Assembly: GCA_021299695.1 (NCBI GenBank)
Contig: JAJTEK010000095.1
Coordinates: forward strand, 1-39,521
DNA from: Pirellula sp.
GTDB taxonomy: Bacteria; Planctomycetota; Planctomycetia; Pirellulales; Pirellulaceae
Direction: 5' to 3'
Length of the DNA stretch: 39,521 nt
The position numbers and the translations under genes are program-made. The notes below the pieces were generated by a model. The model made no database searches, was not told the origin of the DNA, and was given only the letters and a program-made list of their open reading frames with translations. This document shows, one piece after another, positions 15,304 to 23,496 of this stretch (position 1 is its first letter; each line of letters opens with the position of its first letter).

Positions 15304-15609
15304 CTAGGTGGGCAGAAGCGGGTTTCGGGTCTTCAATTCGGGAAAGAGGGAGAAATCGCGATCTGCGGTCCAGAGCATAGCGATGCCGTGGTTCAGGCAG
15401 ATCGCCGCGAAGGCGGTCGTCCGCGGAGTGGGTGGGGAGTAGATACGAGGATGGGTGACAATGGCAAGAAATTCATGCAGGGAGCTCCAAGCGATGGCCC
15501 AGGGGTTTCCGCTGTTGGCCAGATCGACCAAGCATGCTTTGGCGATGGTATGCCATTCGCTCTCTTCGCGGTGCGCGTAGACGAGCAAGTTGGTATCAAC
15601 CGCGATCAT
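15304..15609 (-). pseudogene. PIN-domain (VapC-type) toxin, internally deleted
   Basis: The N-terminus MIAVDTNLLVYAHR carries the first PIN aspartate, and WSSLHEFLAIVTHPRIY the conserved Glu region. TADRDFSLFPEL supplies the last acidic motif. At 101 residues it is about 35 short of the family: the segment that should sit between 'PRTT' and 'AAICLNHG' is absent (near 15415), including the third acidic residue normally found in DAHLAAI-like sequence. The reading frame is intact, but the Mg-binding site would be incomplete, so it is likely inactive as an RNase. The ATG overlaps the stop of the antitoxin remnant in an ATGA junction, the normal VapBC arrangement. Confidence 0.7.
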
Positions 15610-15713
15610 GACTCCGGACTTCCATAGAGGGCATCGCGGATCGCGTCCCAGCCCTTAGCACGGAATTCAGGCTGTAGCCCTTTTCCTCCGAAGGTCACGG
15701 GCTTGATCAACAC
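15606..15713 (-). pseudogene. Truncated VapB-type antitoxin remnant (35 codons)
   Basis: The frame reads from a possible GTG (15711-15713, agga six bases upstream) through KPVTFGGKGLQPEFRAKGWD and DAIRDALYGSPES to a TGA overlapping the toxin ATG. The sequence resembles the C-terminal toxin-binding tail of a VapB antitoxin. The DNA-binding N-terminus is missing: upstream the frame has no recognisable antitoxin sequence, only a 12-bp tandem repeat at 15758-15785. A very short functional peptide cannot be excluded. Confidence 0.5.
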
Positions 15714-15757
15714 TTGTCTTCCTATGCGTAACCATTTTATCGGACTCTGGCACTGCC

Positions 15758-15785
15758 AAGCAGAAGGTCAAGCAGAAGGTCAAGC
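15758..15785. repeat. 12-bp tandem repeat, about 2.3 copies
   Basis: The unit aagcagaaggtc occurs twice without a mismatch (15758-15769 and 15770-15781), plus a partial third copy. It lies just upstream of the antitoxin remnant, where the antitoxin N-terminus should be. The rest of 15714-15968 holds no recognisable gene. Confidence 0.8.
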
Positions 15786-15968
15786 CGACGGAGCACAGAC
15801 TAGGAAGATTCACCCAAAACCGCAGCGACATCAAACCCCGACGCGAAAAGAAACCGCCTAGAGCCATGGAAAAGTTGGCCGAAACGCCCTTGCCATCACC
15901 CCTCGATTTGCTTCCAATTGAAGCCCGTTGATCGCCAAGAGTCCCAATCGCCGAAGTCGAGTGCCACT

Positions 15969-16784
15969 ATGGGTTTAGAAAGTCTTTTTTCGTTGGAAAA
16001 CCGCGTCGCTGTCGTCGTCGGTGGAACCGGTGCGCTCGGCGGAGCGATGGCCAATGCGCTCGCCTCGGCAGGCGCGAGCGTCGCAGTCCTGGGTCGCAAC
16101 GCCCAACGGGGCATGGAACGAGCCGAAGACATCCGCCGCGAAGGTGGCGAGGGGATCTTCGTCTCGGCCGATGCTCTGGATCGCGACTCGCTGACCATGG
16201 CCCGCGACCATATCGAAAATTCCATGGGACCGGTCGATATTCTCGTCAACGCCGCAGGGGGAAATCAAGCCGCCGCGACACTCCAGCCCGGAGAAGACTT
16301 CTGCGAACTTTCGCTCGATGCCTGGAAGGATGTTTTTGACCTGAACCTCATCGGCGGCACGGTTTTGCCGAGTCAAGTCTTCGGCGAATCGATGTTGTTA
16401 AGGAATGCCGGGAGCATCATCAACATTGCCTCGATGTCGGGAATCATACCCCTTTCTCGCGTCGTAGCCTACTCGGCAGCCAAAGCAGCCGTCATCAATT
16501 TCACCCAGTTCCTGGCCCGCGAATGGGCTCCACGCGGGATCCGCGTCAACTGCATCAGCCCCGGTTTTTTCCCAGCCGACCAAAACAAGAACTTGCTCTA
16601 CAACGCCGACGGAAGTCTCGCTCCTCGCGGACAACAGATCATTTCTCACACCCCCGTGGCACGGTTCGGCTATGCGCACGAACTCGCAGGACCTACCGTC
16701 TTTCTAGCCTCAGCGTCCGCCTCGTCGTTCGTCACCGGACATAACCTCGTGGTCGATGGCGGCTTCTCGGCGACGACGATCTAA
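15969..16784 (+). CDS. Short-chain dehydrogenase, D-mannonate oxidoreductase (fructuronate reductase) type
   Basis: 271 residues with a classical SDR layout: cofactor loop GGTGALGG (18-25), NAAGG at 94-98, catalytic S155, Y168 and K172 (YSAAK), and ISPGFF after strand 6. The long matches to the SDR-type mannonate oxidoreductases are the NLIGGTVLPSQVFG stretch and the tail ASSFVTGHNLVVDGGFSA. That family interconverts fructuronate and mannonate with NAD(P)H in the cytoplasm. The 2-keto-3-deoxygluconate kinase gene 69 bases downstream supports a hexuronate pathway; a mannonate dehydratase would be needed between them and is not in this window. I chose the ATG at 15969 because the family begins 'MG(L)xxLF'. 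The Shine-Dalgarno is weak. Confidence 0.8.
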   Translation: MGLESLFSLENRVAVVVGGTGALGGAMANALASAGASVAVLGRNAQRGMERAEDIRREGGEGIFVSADALDRDSLTMARDHIENSMGPVDILVNAAGGNQAAATLQPGEDFCELSLDAWKDVFDLNLIGGTVLPSQVFGESMLLRNAGSIINIASMSGIIPLSRVVAYSAAKAAVINFTQFLAREWAPRGIRVNCISPGFFPADQNKNLLYNADGSLAPRGQQIISHTPVARFGYAHELAGPTVFLASASASSFVTGHNLVVDGGFSATTI

Positions 16785-16806
16785 ACGAAACTTTTTTCTT
16801 TTCCAA

Positions 16807-16838
16807 GTAACCCTCATTCAGGGTAACCCTCATTCAGG
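16807..16838 (+). repeat. Perfect 16-bp tandem duplication upstream of the kdgK-like gene
   Basis: The unit gtaaccctcattcagg occurs twice in direct succession (16807-16822 and 16823-16838). The second copy runs into the caggag that serves as Shine-Dalgarno for the next gene, 13 bases before its ATG. Confidence 0.9.
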
Positions 16839-16853
16839 AGATCGATATTCACT

Positions 16854-17936
16854 ATGGCGAAACTCGCGATTCGTAAGGACAATTGTGCACTGGATTTTCT
16901 CTCGCTCGGGGCTCTGGTCCATCGACTCGACCCCGGAATCATCCCCTTCCGAAAAGCTCGCGGTTTCGATGTGCATGTCTCTGGGGGTGAGTACAACGTT
17001 GCGGCAAACCTCTCGGACTGCTTCGGACTAAACACTGCCGTCGCAACCGCGATGGTAAACTACGGTATCGGTGAGTTGGTCCAAACCCGCGTCAAAGAGA
17101 TGGGGGTCAAAACCTTTTACAAGCACTTTGAGCACGACGGTGTTCGTGGTCCAAATATCGCCACGGTCTACAGCGACCGAGGTCAAGGCGTACGTCCTCC
17201 AGTCGTCTATTACAACCGAGCCAACGAAGCCGGAGCGTTGCTCAAGCCAGGCGATTTCGATTGGAAGGCCATCTTCGCAAGTGGCGTGCGATGGTTCCAC
17301 TCCGGAGGTATCTTCGCTGCCCTTTCACCGACCACCTCGGAACTGATCATCGAGGGGATGCAAGCGGCCAAAGCGGCCGGTTGCGTGACGTCCTTCGATC
17401 TAAACTACCGCGCTAAGATCTGGGCTGCCATCGGCGGACTTGCCAAAGGCCAGGAAATGGTCAGCAAGATCGTCCAACACGTCGATGTCTTGGTGGGCAA
17501 CGAAGAGGACCTCCAAAAGAGTCTCGGGATCCAAGGCCAAGACGTCGAACACAAATCGGAACTCGACCCCGATGCATTCTTTAACATGATCGACCGGACC
17601 ATCGAAAAGTTCCCGAATGTCAAAATGGTCGCTACGACCCTCCGAGAAGTCCGATCCACCAATCGACACGATTGGGCCGCAGTCCTCTGGTACGACGGAA
17701 AACGCTACGTCAGCCCAACCATGCAACTCGATGTCATCGACCGAATCGGCGGTGGAGATGGATTTGCCGCCGGACTGATCTACGGAATGCTCTCGGGAAG
17801 TGAACCCGAGCAAGCCCTCCGTCTCGGATGGGCCCACGGTGCCTTGCTCACAACCTTCCCAGGCGATACGACCATGGCCAAGCTGTCCGAGGTCGAAACG
17901 CTCGCCAAGGGTGGATCGGCCCGCGTCCAACGCTAA
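16854..17936 (+). CDS. kdgK: PfkB-family sugar kinase, probable 2-keto-3-deoxygluconate kinase
   Basis: 360 residues of the ribokinase/PfkB fold: early SLGALVHRLDP, the sugar-binding loop SGGEYNVAANLS (43-54), FDLNYRAKIW (181-190), the NEEDL segment, and the phosphate-binding signature DRIGGGDGFAAG with catalytic base D302. The family phosphorylates 2-keto-3-deoxygluconate at O6 with ATP, feeding KDPG aldolase. The mannonate oxidoreductase-type gene just upstream fits this role, and the two are probably co-transcribed. GGGD instead of the usual GAGD is a mild variant. The TAA overlaps the stop of the convergent DUF1501 gene by three bases. Confidence 0.8.
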   Translation: MAKLAIRKDNCALDFLSLGALVHRLDPGIIPFRKARGFDVHVSGGEYNVAANLSDCFGLNTAVATAMVNYGIGELVQTRVKEMGVKTFYKHFEHDGVRGPNIATVYSDRGQGVRPPVVYYNRANEAGALLKPGDFDWKAIFASGVRWFHSGGIFAALSPTTSELIIEGMQAAKAAGCVTSFDLNYRAKIWAAIGGLAKGQEMVSKIVQHVDVLVGNEEDLQKSLGIQGQDVEHKSELDPDAFFNMIDRTIEKFPNVKMVATTLREVRSTNRHDWAAVLWYDGKRYVSPTMQLDVIDRIGGGDGFAAGLIYGMLSGSEPEQALRLGWAHGALLTTFPGDTTMAKLSEVETLAKGGSARVQR

Positions 17937-19261
17937 GCGAGGATCGGCTCGACGATCTTGCCGGCCACATCGGTCAACCGAAATGGCCGGCCATGGTGAT
18001 CGTAAGTCAATCGCTCGTGATCGAGCCCCATCAAATGCAGGATGGTCGCGTGCAGATCATTGATATGCACCCGACCGTCGAGGCCGTAGTATCCAAAGTC
18101 GTCGGTCGTTCCGTGGGTCATTCCACCTCGGACTCCACCCCCGGCCATCCACATGGTAAATCCATGATGGTTGTGCTCCCGGCCATCGCCATTCTGCGCG
18201 TGCGGCGTTCGGCCGAATTCTCCACCCCAGAGCACGAGTGTCTCGGATAGCAACCCGCGCCGCTTCAAATCTGTCAAAAGACCAGCGATCGGCTTGTCGC
18301 TGACCCGGCATCTCCTAGCCAGCAAGCATTGGCGACCGAATTCATCCGTTCCCGGTTGACCGATCCCGTAGAGATCGAGTGTTTCTTGAGACTCCCCGGA
18401 TAGATCCACCAACTTAGGAGTCTCGGTCTGCATCCGAAACGCAAGCTCGAACGATTCGATCACCCCTTCCATCTGCTGGTCGCTTTGAAGTCGCGCGAGT
18501 TGTCGCCGATTCATGGCCTGGATCCAATCGATCCGACGCCGCTGGATCTCAGGCGATGAGTGCAGATCCGATAGGTGCCGTATCGGCGACTTTGCGCCCG
18601 AGCCAATATCCTGGATCGCCGTCCCTTGGTGGATTGCCGGTAGAAAAGCGCTCGAGTAGTTGCGATCTCCCTCTTGCGGCAAAAGGGTAATGTACGACGG
18701 CAGTTGTTGATTCTCCGTCCCTAGGCCATAGGACAACCACGAGCCCATCGAGGGGACGACATCAAACAGATTTCCCGTATGCATCTGCCGGATCGCTAAA
18801 GGATGATTCGGGCTGTCGGCCTGGACAGCGCGCAGGACGCATAGATCATCGGCATGCTTGCCGGTCAGGGGCAACAGCTCGCTGACCATCAGCCCACTTT
18901 GGCCATGTGGCTCAAACCCTGCGATCGGTCCTAGCAGTTTGGTCTGGTCCAAGCCGACGGTCGCCTCGGTGTCCGGGAGCTTATACGGCAGGGCCTGCCC
19001 AGTCCGTTTGAGAAGTTCTGGTTTGGGATCGAAGAGATCCATCTGCGAGGGACCGCCGGACATGAACAGAAACAGCACCCGCTTGGCCTTGGCCAAATGA
19101 TGCGTTGGTTTCGGTGCGAGTGGACCGCCAGGACGCCCTGAGGGCTCATCCCCAGAGGCTCGCGCATGTGCCTGCGAATCTTGCAGGATCGCTCGGAGCG
19201 CTAAGCTGCCAAACCCACAGCAGGTCGATTGCAAAATCGTTCTTCGTGTGATGCTATTCAT
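17933..19261 (-). CDS. DUF1501 protein, Tat-type signal, internally shortened
   Basis: A sulfatase/alkaline-phosphatase-superfamily protein typical of planctomycetes. MNSITRRTIL plus a hydrophobic stretch looks like a Tat signal, so it is probably exported. Conserved segments are LFLFMSGGPSQMDLFDPKPE, PSMGSWLSYGLGTENQ, LWGGEFGRTPHAQ, GREHNHHGFTMWMAGGG and the tail INDLHATILHLMGLDHERLTY. Between LLARR and CRVSDKPIAG (near 18310) about 33-36 residues normally present, including the WD-x-H segment, are missing in frame. The ATG at 19259-19261 overlaps the last codons of the PSCyt1 gene, giving translational coupling. An earlier in-frame ATG at 19318 is less likely. DUF1501 genes nearly always follow DUF1549/DUF1553 genes, and the exact function is unknown. 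Confidence 0.85.
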   Translation of the reverse strand: MNSITRRTILQSTCCGFGSLALRAILQDSQAHARASGDEPSGRPGGPLAPKPTHHLAKAKRVLFLFMSGGPSQMDLFDPKPELLKRTGQALPYKLPDTEATVGLDQTKLLGPIAGFEPHGQSGLMVSELLPLTGKHADDLCVLRAVQADSPNHPLAIRQMHTGNLFDVVPSMGSWLSYGLGTENQQLPSYITLLPQEGDRNYSSAFLPAIHQGTAIQDIGSGAKSPIRHLSDLHSSPEIQRRRIDWIQAMNRRQLARLQSDQQMEGVIESFELAFRMQTETPKLVDLSGESQETLDLYGIGQPGTDEFGRQCLLARRCRVSDKPIAGLLTDLKRRGLLSETLVLWGGEFGRTPHAQNGDGREHNHHGFTMWMAGGGVRGGMTHGTTDDFGYYGLDGRVHINDLHATILHLMGLDHERLTYDHHGRPFRLTDVAGKIVEPILA

Positions 19262-22200
19262 AGAACATAAACTCGTTCGAACCGAGGATCGCATGGCACA
19301 ACTCAGACCAGGCCGCAAGCGTCGCTTGCTCTTGGCTCCGATCGCCCGAGGCCATCGTCGAATCCTTGCAGAATTTCAAAAACTCCATGGCCGACTTCAG
19401 CTCGTCGATCTCCGATCGCGTAGGATCGTCAGCGGCCAAGCCGAAGTCCACCGGACGCGAATAGGCAGCTAGAATCACCTGCCGATAACGTTCCGCGTCA
19501 TCCTCGGGGACTTTGGCTATCCAATGCTCAGCCATCTTGAGCGCCTGCTCTTTGATCATCGGGGCATTGATCAGAAACAACGCTTGGGTCGCGACCGTCG
19601 AGTTCGAACGCTGACCGGTGATGTCGTTCGGGTGCGGGAAATCAAAAACGCTCAGAATCTCCAAATCCCCAGAAGGCCGCTCCCGCTTGAGGGGCAAGTA
19701 CACCGACCGGCGATTGCGAACCTGCGGATCGATTTTCCCTACCCATGTAGGGGGATTGACGTTTCCACCTAGCCCGGCGATGTTCCCCTCGAGATGCAAA
19801 CCTAAGCTGGGGCCGCCACGGCCTTGATCCAACTGTCCGCTGAGCGTTAGGATCGAATCGCGGATCGATTCGGCCGTCATGCGACGCCGAGGCATGTGCC
19901 ACAAGAGTCGATTGTCCGGATCGATCGACGCGGACTTGGGATCGTGATTCGAAGACATCCTATAGGTCTGCGAAAGGACCAGGCGCTCGATGGTCTTTTT
20001 GATCGACCAAGCGTCATCGAACTGTAAACGATTGGCGAGGAAGTCCAGAAGCTCCGGATGCGAGGGTTGCTCTCCATGCACTCCGAAGTAGTCGACTGTC
20101 CGCACGAGCCCTTGGCCGAATAGCTCCTTCCAAATGCGATTGACCATGACCCGCGAAGTCAGCGGATTCGACGCGTCGGTCAGCCACTGAGCCAATTGCA
20201 AGCGACCGCTTTGTTCCTGGGTGATCCCGTATGGGGTCGAGACAGGAACCGCCCCGACAAATCCGCGCCGGACCGTTTCGCCGAGCGATTGAAAGTCCCC
20301 ACGTTTGTAGATACGGCAATCGGCAGGTTCAGGCAAATCGACCAGCGCGATGGCTCGCTGTTGATCGGGACGAGCGTCCTGTAGCCTTTGGTCCAGAGCG
20401 AGAAGTTCACGCTCGATCTGCCCTGCGCGAGGATCCGACGTGGCCCGTGGACTGCCGCTGTAGAACTGGATTGCAATGTTCGGTTGTTGCTCGGTCCCGC
20501 AATCGACCGCATGGGAATGGTTGATCCCGTTGCCGGTCCAACGAGGGATCGAGCACTTCGCATAGACATTCTTGCCGGTATGGGCCTGGAGTCCCTGGAC
20601 CGAGCCGAGTTGGCAATCGGAAAAATCCTCCTGGAAGATAGACTTGCCATCGGAGGTCGATGCGATCGAAATATCATCGATCGCCCCTCCAAATCGCCCT
20701 GTGTAAGCCATCGAGGTCAGATGGAGCTTGATGGGTCCGGTCCCATCTCCTTGGTATTCAAACGAGGTGGATTGGAACGTCTGGGAATTCTCTTGGGAGG
20801 ACCACGCCCCAGGTTGGGCCGTATGGTAGGCCAGAACGGTTCCATCGGCGCGAAGGACCTGAACCAAAACGCCGTCGGACGCTCCGGTGGCTTGGTTCGC
20901 ATCGGCCCACACCGACGGGCCTACGGAGAACGAAATCCGATATTGCTTTCCCTCTTGGTTGGCCTCCAGGCCGTTTTCCAGCGTGATCGCGTTGGCTTGG
21001 TCATCCACAAGGCGTTTCGTGAATCGCTCGGATGCATCCTGCTTGTGGAGTCGTTCGAGTTCGATCGACAACTGATTTTTTCTCTGGCCGAGTTCGACAG
21101 ATAGCCGATCAAAAGCCGCTTGGTCGGCGGGCAAGACCGGGAGCATGACATGGGAAATCTGACTCCAGACCCCAGGCCCGTCGTAGCTCGTGGTTTTGGT
21201 GCTGTGAAAGATCCCTGCCAGCGCGTAATAATCGGCTGTTGGGACCGGATCGAATTTGTGATCGTGGCATCGAGCGCAAGCGAGTGTCTGGCCCAAAAAG
21301 GTCTTGCCGATCTTATCGATTTGATGGTCCACCACATCGGCAGCCAATTGACCTTTGATGTAGTTCTGAAGAGTCCAAGGTCCGATGGCTAGGAACCCCG
21401 TCGCAACGATCTGCTCGCGGTGCTCCTGTTGGTCGGCATAGTCGAGCAAATCGCCAGCGATCTGCTCGCGGATAAAGCGATCCAGCGGCTTGTCCTTGTT
21501 GAATGCCTCGATCACATAATCGCGATAACGCCAGGCATCTCGGATCAAGACATCCCCTTGGACGTCCGCCAGGTCGGCATAGCAGGCCAAGTCGAGCCAG
21601 TGCCTACCCCAATGGTCGCCAAAGGCCTGGGATTCGAGCAATCGATGAACCACGGTTTCTTCGGCCCGATCCGAGGTGTCTGAGGCAAAGGCTTCGAGTT
21701 CTTTTGCCGTCGGTAGCAAGCCGGTCAAATCGAGTGTAACGCGGCGAAGCCACACGTTGCGAGTGGATTTTTCAGCGGGGGTTAATCCTGCGCGATCGAG
21801 TTTCTCAAGGACAAACGCATCGGCGTGGTCCAAGCACCATGCGGGATTCGAGGGAGTCGGGACGGCGGGGAGCTCGATAGGTCGCAAGGCCCAAAGTTTC
21901 GCAGGATCGATTGCCGGCCGTTGGGTTTGGCGGTGGTCGGCAGCTCCGTTTGCGATCCATCGGACGAGAATTTCGATTTCTTCGTCAGGAAGCTTTTGGT
22001 CCGGGGGCATTTCGTATCCCTCGTATCGGATCGCTGAGACGAGCAAGCTCTCCTCGGGCTCGGTGGCAACGATTGCCGGACCACTTGAGCCACCGATCTG
22101 CCAACCCGATTTCGAGTCGAGGACAAGTCCCCCTTTGGCTTTGCCTGCCGCATGGCTATGGCAACTCAGGCAACGTTTCTCAAGAATCGGTAGAACTTGC

Positions 22201-22322
22201 TCGACAAAGAACGCGTCGGGTTCATCCGCCCAAGAGGGGCTCGGACAGCACAGGCACAAGAGCAACGCGCCGAGTAGGGCACCTAAGCGACCGAGCTTCA
22301 TTAGTTGGGATAGAGGTGTCAT
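19254..22322 (-). CDS. Planctomycete cytochrome-like PSCyt1 / DUF1549 / DUF1553 protein
   Basis: About 1022 residues. A signal peptide ends near PSPSWA-DE. The PSCyt1 domain carries a haem-type CLSCH (C51, C54, H55). DUF1549 (about 140-355) includes RVTLDLTGLLPT, HWGRHWLDLACYAD and a second CARCH in LACARCHDHKFDPVPTADYY. A middle region (about 415-590) looks like a beta-sandwich insert of the lectin or carbohydrate-binding type. DUF1553 (about 690-1000) has VMVNRIWKELFGQGLVRTVD and MTAESIRDSILTLSGQLD. Such proteins are thought to act outside the cytoplasm, with proposed links to polysaccharide use, but no reaction is established. I start at the ATG four bases after the upstream stop. An earlier ATG (22346) would overlap that gene and a later one (22301) also fits the signal peptide. 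Confidence 0.85.
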   Translation of the reverse strand: MTPLSQLMKLGRLGALLGALLLCLCCPSPSWADEPDAFFVEQVLPILEKRCLSCHSHAAGKAKGGLVLDSKSGWQIGGSSGPAIVATEPEESLLVSAIRYEGYEMPPDQKLPDEEIEILVRWIANGAADHRQTQRPAIDPAKLWALRPIELPAVPTPSNPAWCLDHADAFVLEKLDRAGLTPAEKSTRNVWLRRVTLDLTGLLPTAKELEAFASDTSDRAEETVVHRLLESQAFGDHWGRHWLDLACYADLADVQGDVLIRDAWRYRDYVIEAFNKDKPLDRFIREQIAGDLLDYADQQEHREQIVATGFLAIGPWTLQNYIKGQLAADVVDHQIDKIGKTFLGQTLACARCHDHKFDPVPTADYYALAGIFHSTKTTSYDGPGVWSQISHVMLPVLPADQAAFDRLSVELGQRKNQLSIELERLHKQDASERFTKRLVDDQANAITLENGLEANQEGKQYRISFSVGPSVWADANQATGASDGVLVQVLRADGTVLAYHTAQPGAWSSQENSQTFQSTSFEYQGDGTGPIKLHLTSMAYTGRFGGAIDDISIASTSDGKSIFQEDFSDCQLGSVQGLQAHTGKNVYAKCSIPRWTGNGINHSHAVDCGTEQQPNIAIQFYSGSPRATSDPRAGQIERELLALDQRLQDARPDQQRAIALVDLPEPADCRIYKRGDFQSLGETVRRGFVGAVPVSTPYGITQEQSGRLQLAQWLTDASNPLTSRVMVNRIWKELFGQGLVRTVDYFGVHGEQPSHPELLDFLANRLQFDDAWSIKKTIERLVLSQTYRMSSNHDPKSASIDPDNRLLWHMPRRRMTAESIRDSILTLSGQLDQGRGGPSLGLHLEGNIAGLGGNVNPPTWVGKIDPQVRNRRSVYLPLKRERPSGDLEILSVFDFPHPNDITGQRSNSTVATQALFLINAPMIKEQALKMAEHWIAKVPEDDAERYRQVILAAYSRPVDFGLAADDPTRSEIDELKSAMEFLKFCKDSTMASGDRSQEQATLAAWSELCHAILGSNEFMFYE

Positions 22323-22326
22323 GCGA

Positions 22327-23247
22327 TTAGGAGCACAGCGACTCAAAGACGCTGTGGTTCTCGAGCATCGCAGCAGGGATATCGGGGGGGGTTGCTCCGT
22401 CCTCCATCAGGCACCATCCGGTGAAACCTTTGGCCTCAGAGGCTTTGAGTTTCTTGAAGAGGGCAGGCCAGGGGTAATCGACTTTTCCGGGGCGCAGGTC
22501 GTGGATATGGACCGTACCGAGCCAGGGAGCGAGGGCATCGAAATTCGCATCGAAACCGGGTCCTACCAAGTCGGTGGGATTGCAGTTCCAGCAGACGACT
22601 ACATTGGGATGATCTGCAACTTCCATAATGCGTTTCATGTTGGGGATTTCCTGCGTCCCTTTGCCATGGACCTCGAGCCGAATCTGCTGATTGGCTTTGG
22701 CTGCATACTGGCCTACGATTTGCAGGGACTTGCCGATCTGTTCGAGTGTTTTCTCGACGGGGACTTCCGAGGGAAGTCCATTCGGGCGAACTTTCACACC
22801 GCTGCCTCCGAGCTCGGCCGAAAGGTCGATGAAGGCCTTGGTCTCGTCGATGTTCTTTTCAACGACCGACGGGCTGACTGCATGGTATTCGCAAGCGCTG
22901 CCTAGCCCCACGAGCGCGACCGGAGAGTCGGCGAAGCGTTTTTTGGCCTCCGATCGCTGTGCAGGATTCATGCTCGGTTCGACACCATGGCGGTGCGTGC
23001 TGCGCAATTCGACCCCAGCGTATTTGGTCTGCTTGCACACCTCGAGCAAGTCGACCAGCGACAGATCCTTGCCCCATTGGTACGTCACCAATCCGAGCTT
23101 AAGCGCAGTGGCTGCCGAGGGAGACTTTCCAAACGCATGGGAGTTCCACATCGGGCTCATCGCTCCGAGCGACCAGGCCATTGTCAGACTCATCATTTCC
23201 CGCCGGGAGGGTCGACCGAGGGGTTTGGTCGAGTCGAAATCGAACAT
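22327..23247 (-). CDS. Sugar phosphate isomerase/epimerase-like TIM barrel, exported
   Basis: 306 residues. The N-terminus has a twin-arginine-like SRREMMSLTMAWSLGAMSP, so it is probably a Tat substrate. The body is a xylose-isomerase-like (AP endonuclease 2) barrel: KLGLVTYQWGKDLSLVDLLE, GVELRSTHRHGVEPS, a VKVRPNG strand, LEVHGKG, VVVCWNCNP, GTVHIHDLRPG. The H and E residues of these strands are the usual divalent-metal ligands. It is the first gene of the operon with the PSCyt1 and DUF1501 genes, which suggests a carbohydrate-processing role. The ATG at 23245-23247 is supported by ggag seven bases upstream. The substrate cannot be told from sequence. Confidence 0.8.
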   Translation of the reverse strand: MFDFDSTKPLGRPSRREMMSLTMAWSLGAMSPMWNSHAFGKSPSAATALKLGLVTYQWGKDLSLVDLLEVCKQTKYAGVELRSTHRHGVEPSMNPAQRSEAKKRFADSPVALVGLGSACEYHAVSPSVVEKNIDETKAFIDLSAELGGSGVKVRPNGLPSEVPVEKTLEQIGKSLQIVGQYAAKANQQIRLEVHGKGTQEIPNMKRIMEVADHPNVVVCWNCNPTDLVGPGFDANFDALAPWLGTVHIHDLRPGKVDYPWPALFKKLKASEAKGFTGWCLMEDGATPPDIPAAMLENHSVFESLCS

Positions 23248-23333
23248 GCGATGGGCTCCGTAGCAAAAAAGAGGACTGCCGAAAGTGGGCGTTTTGCGTC
23301 CGAGCCACGCTCAAAGAAACGCTCGGCGTCTCG

Positions 23334-23362
23334 AATTTACACAAGTCAAATGGCACAATCAA
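23334..23362 (-). promoter_or_regulatory. Candidate sigma-70-type promoter for the TIM-barrel operon
   Basis: On the minus strand TTGATT (23357-23362) and TAAATT (23334-23339) are separated by exactly 17 bases and lie about 90 bases upstream of the operon's first ATG. Planctomycete promoters are poorly characterised, so this is tentative. Confidence 0.35.
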
Positions 23363-23496
23363 GCACGAAGGGCTGCTAGGAAGGTCTGATCGCGGTCCTA
23401 ATTGGTCAAAGTCGAGACAAAATCAGCCTTTTGGAGTATGCTCTAGGGGCGTTTTGCGGTCCGTTGAGTCGACTTGGTTTTTCCCAGGCCCATTGC

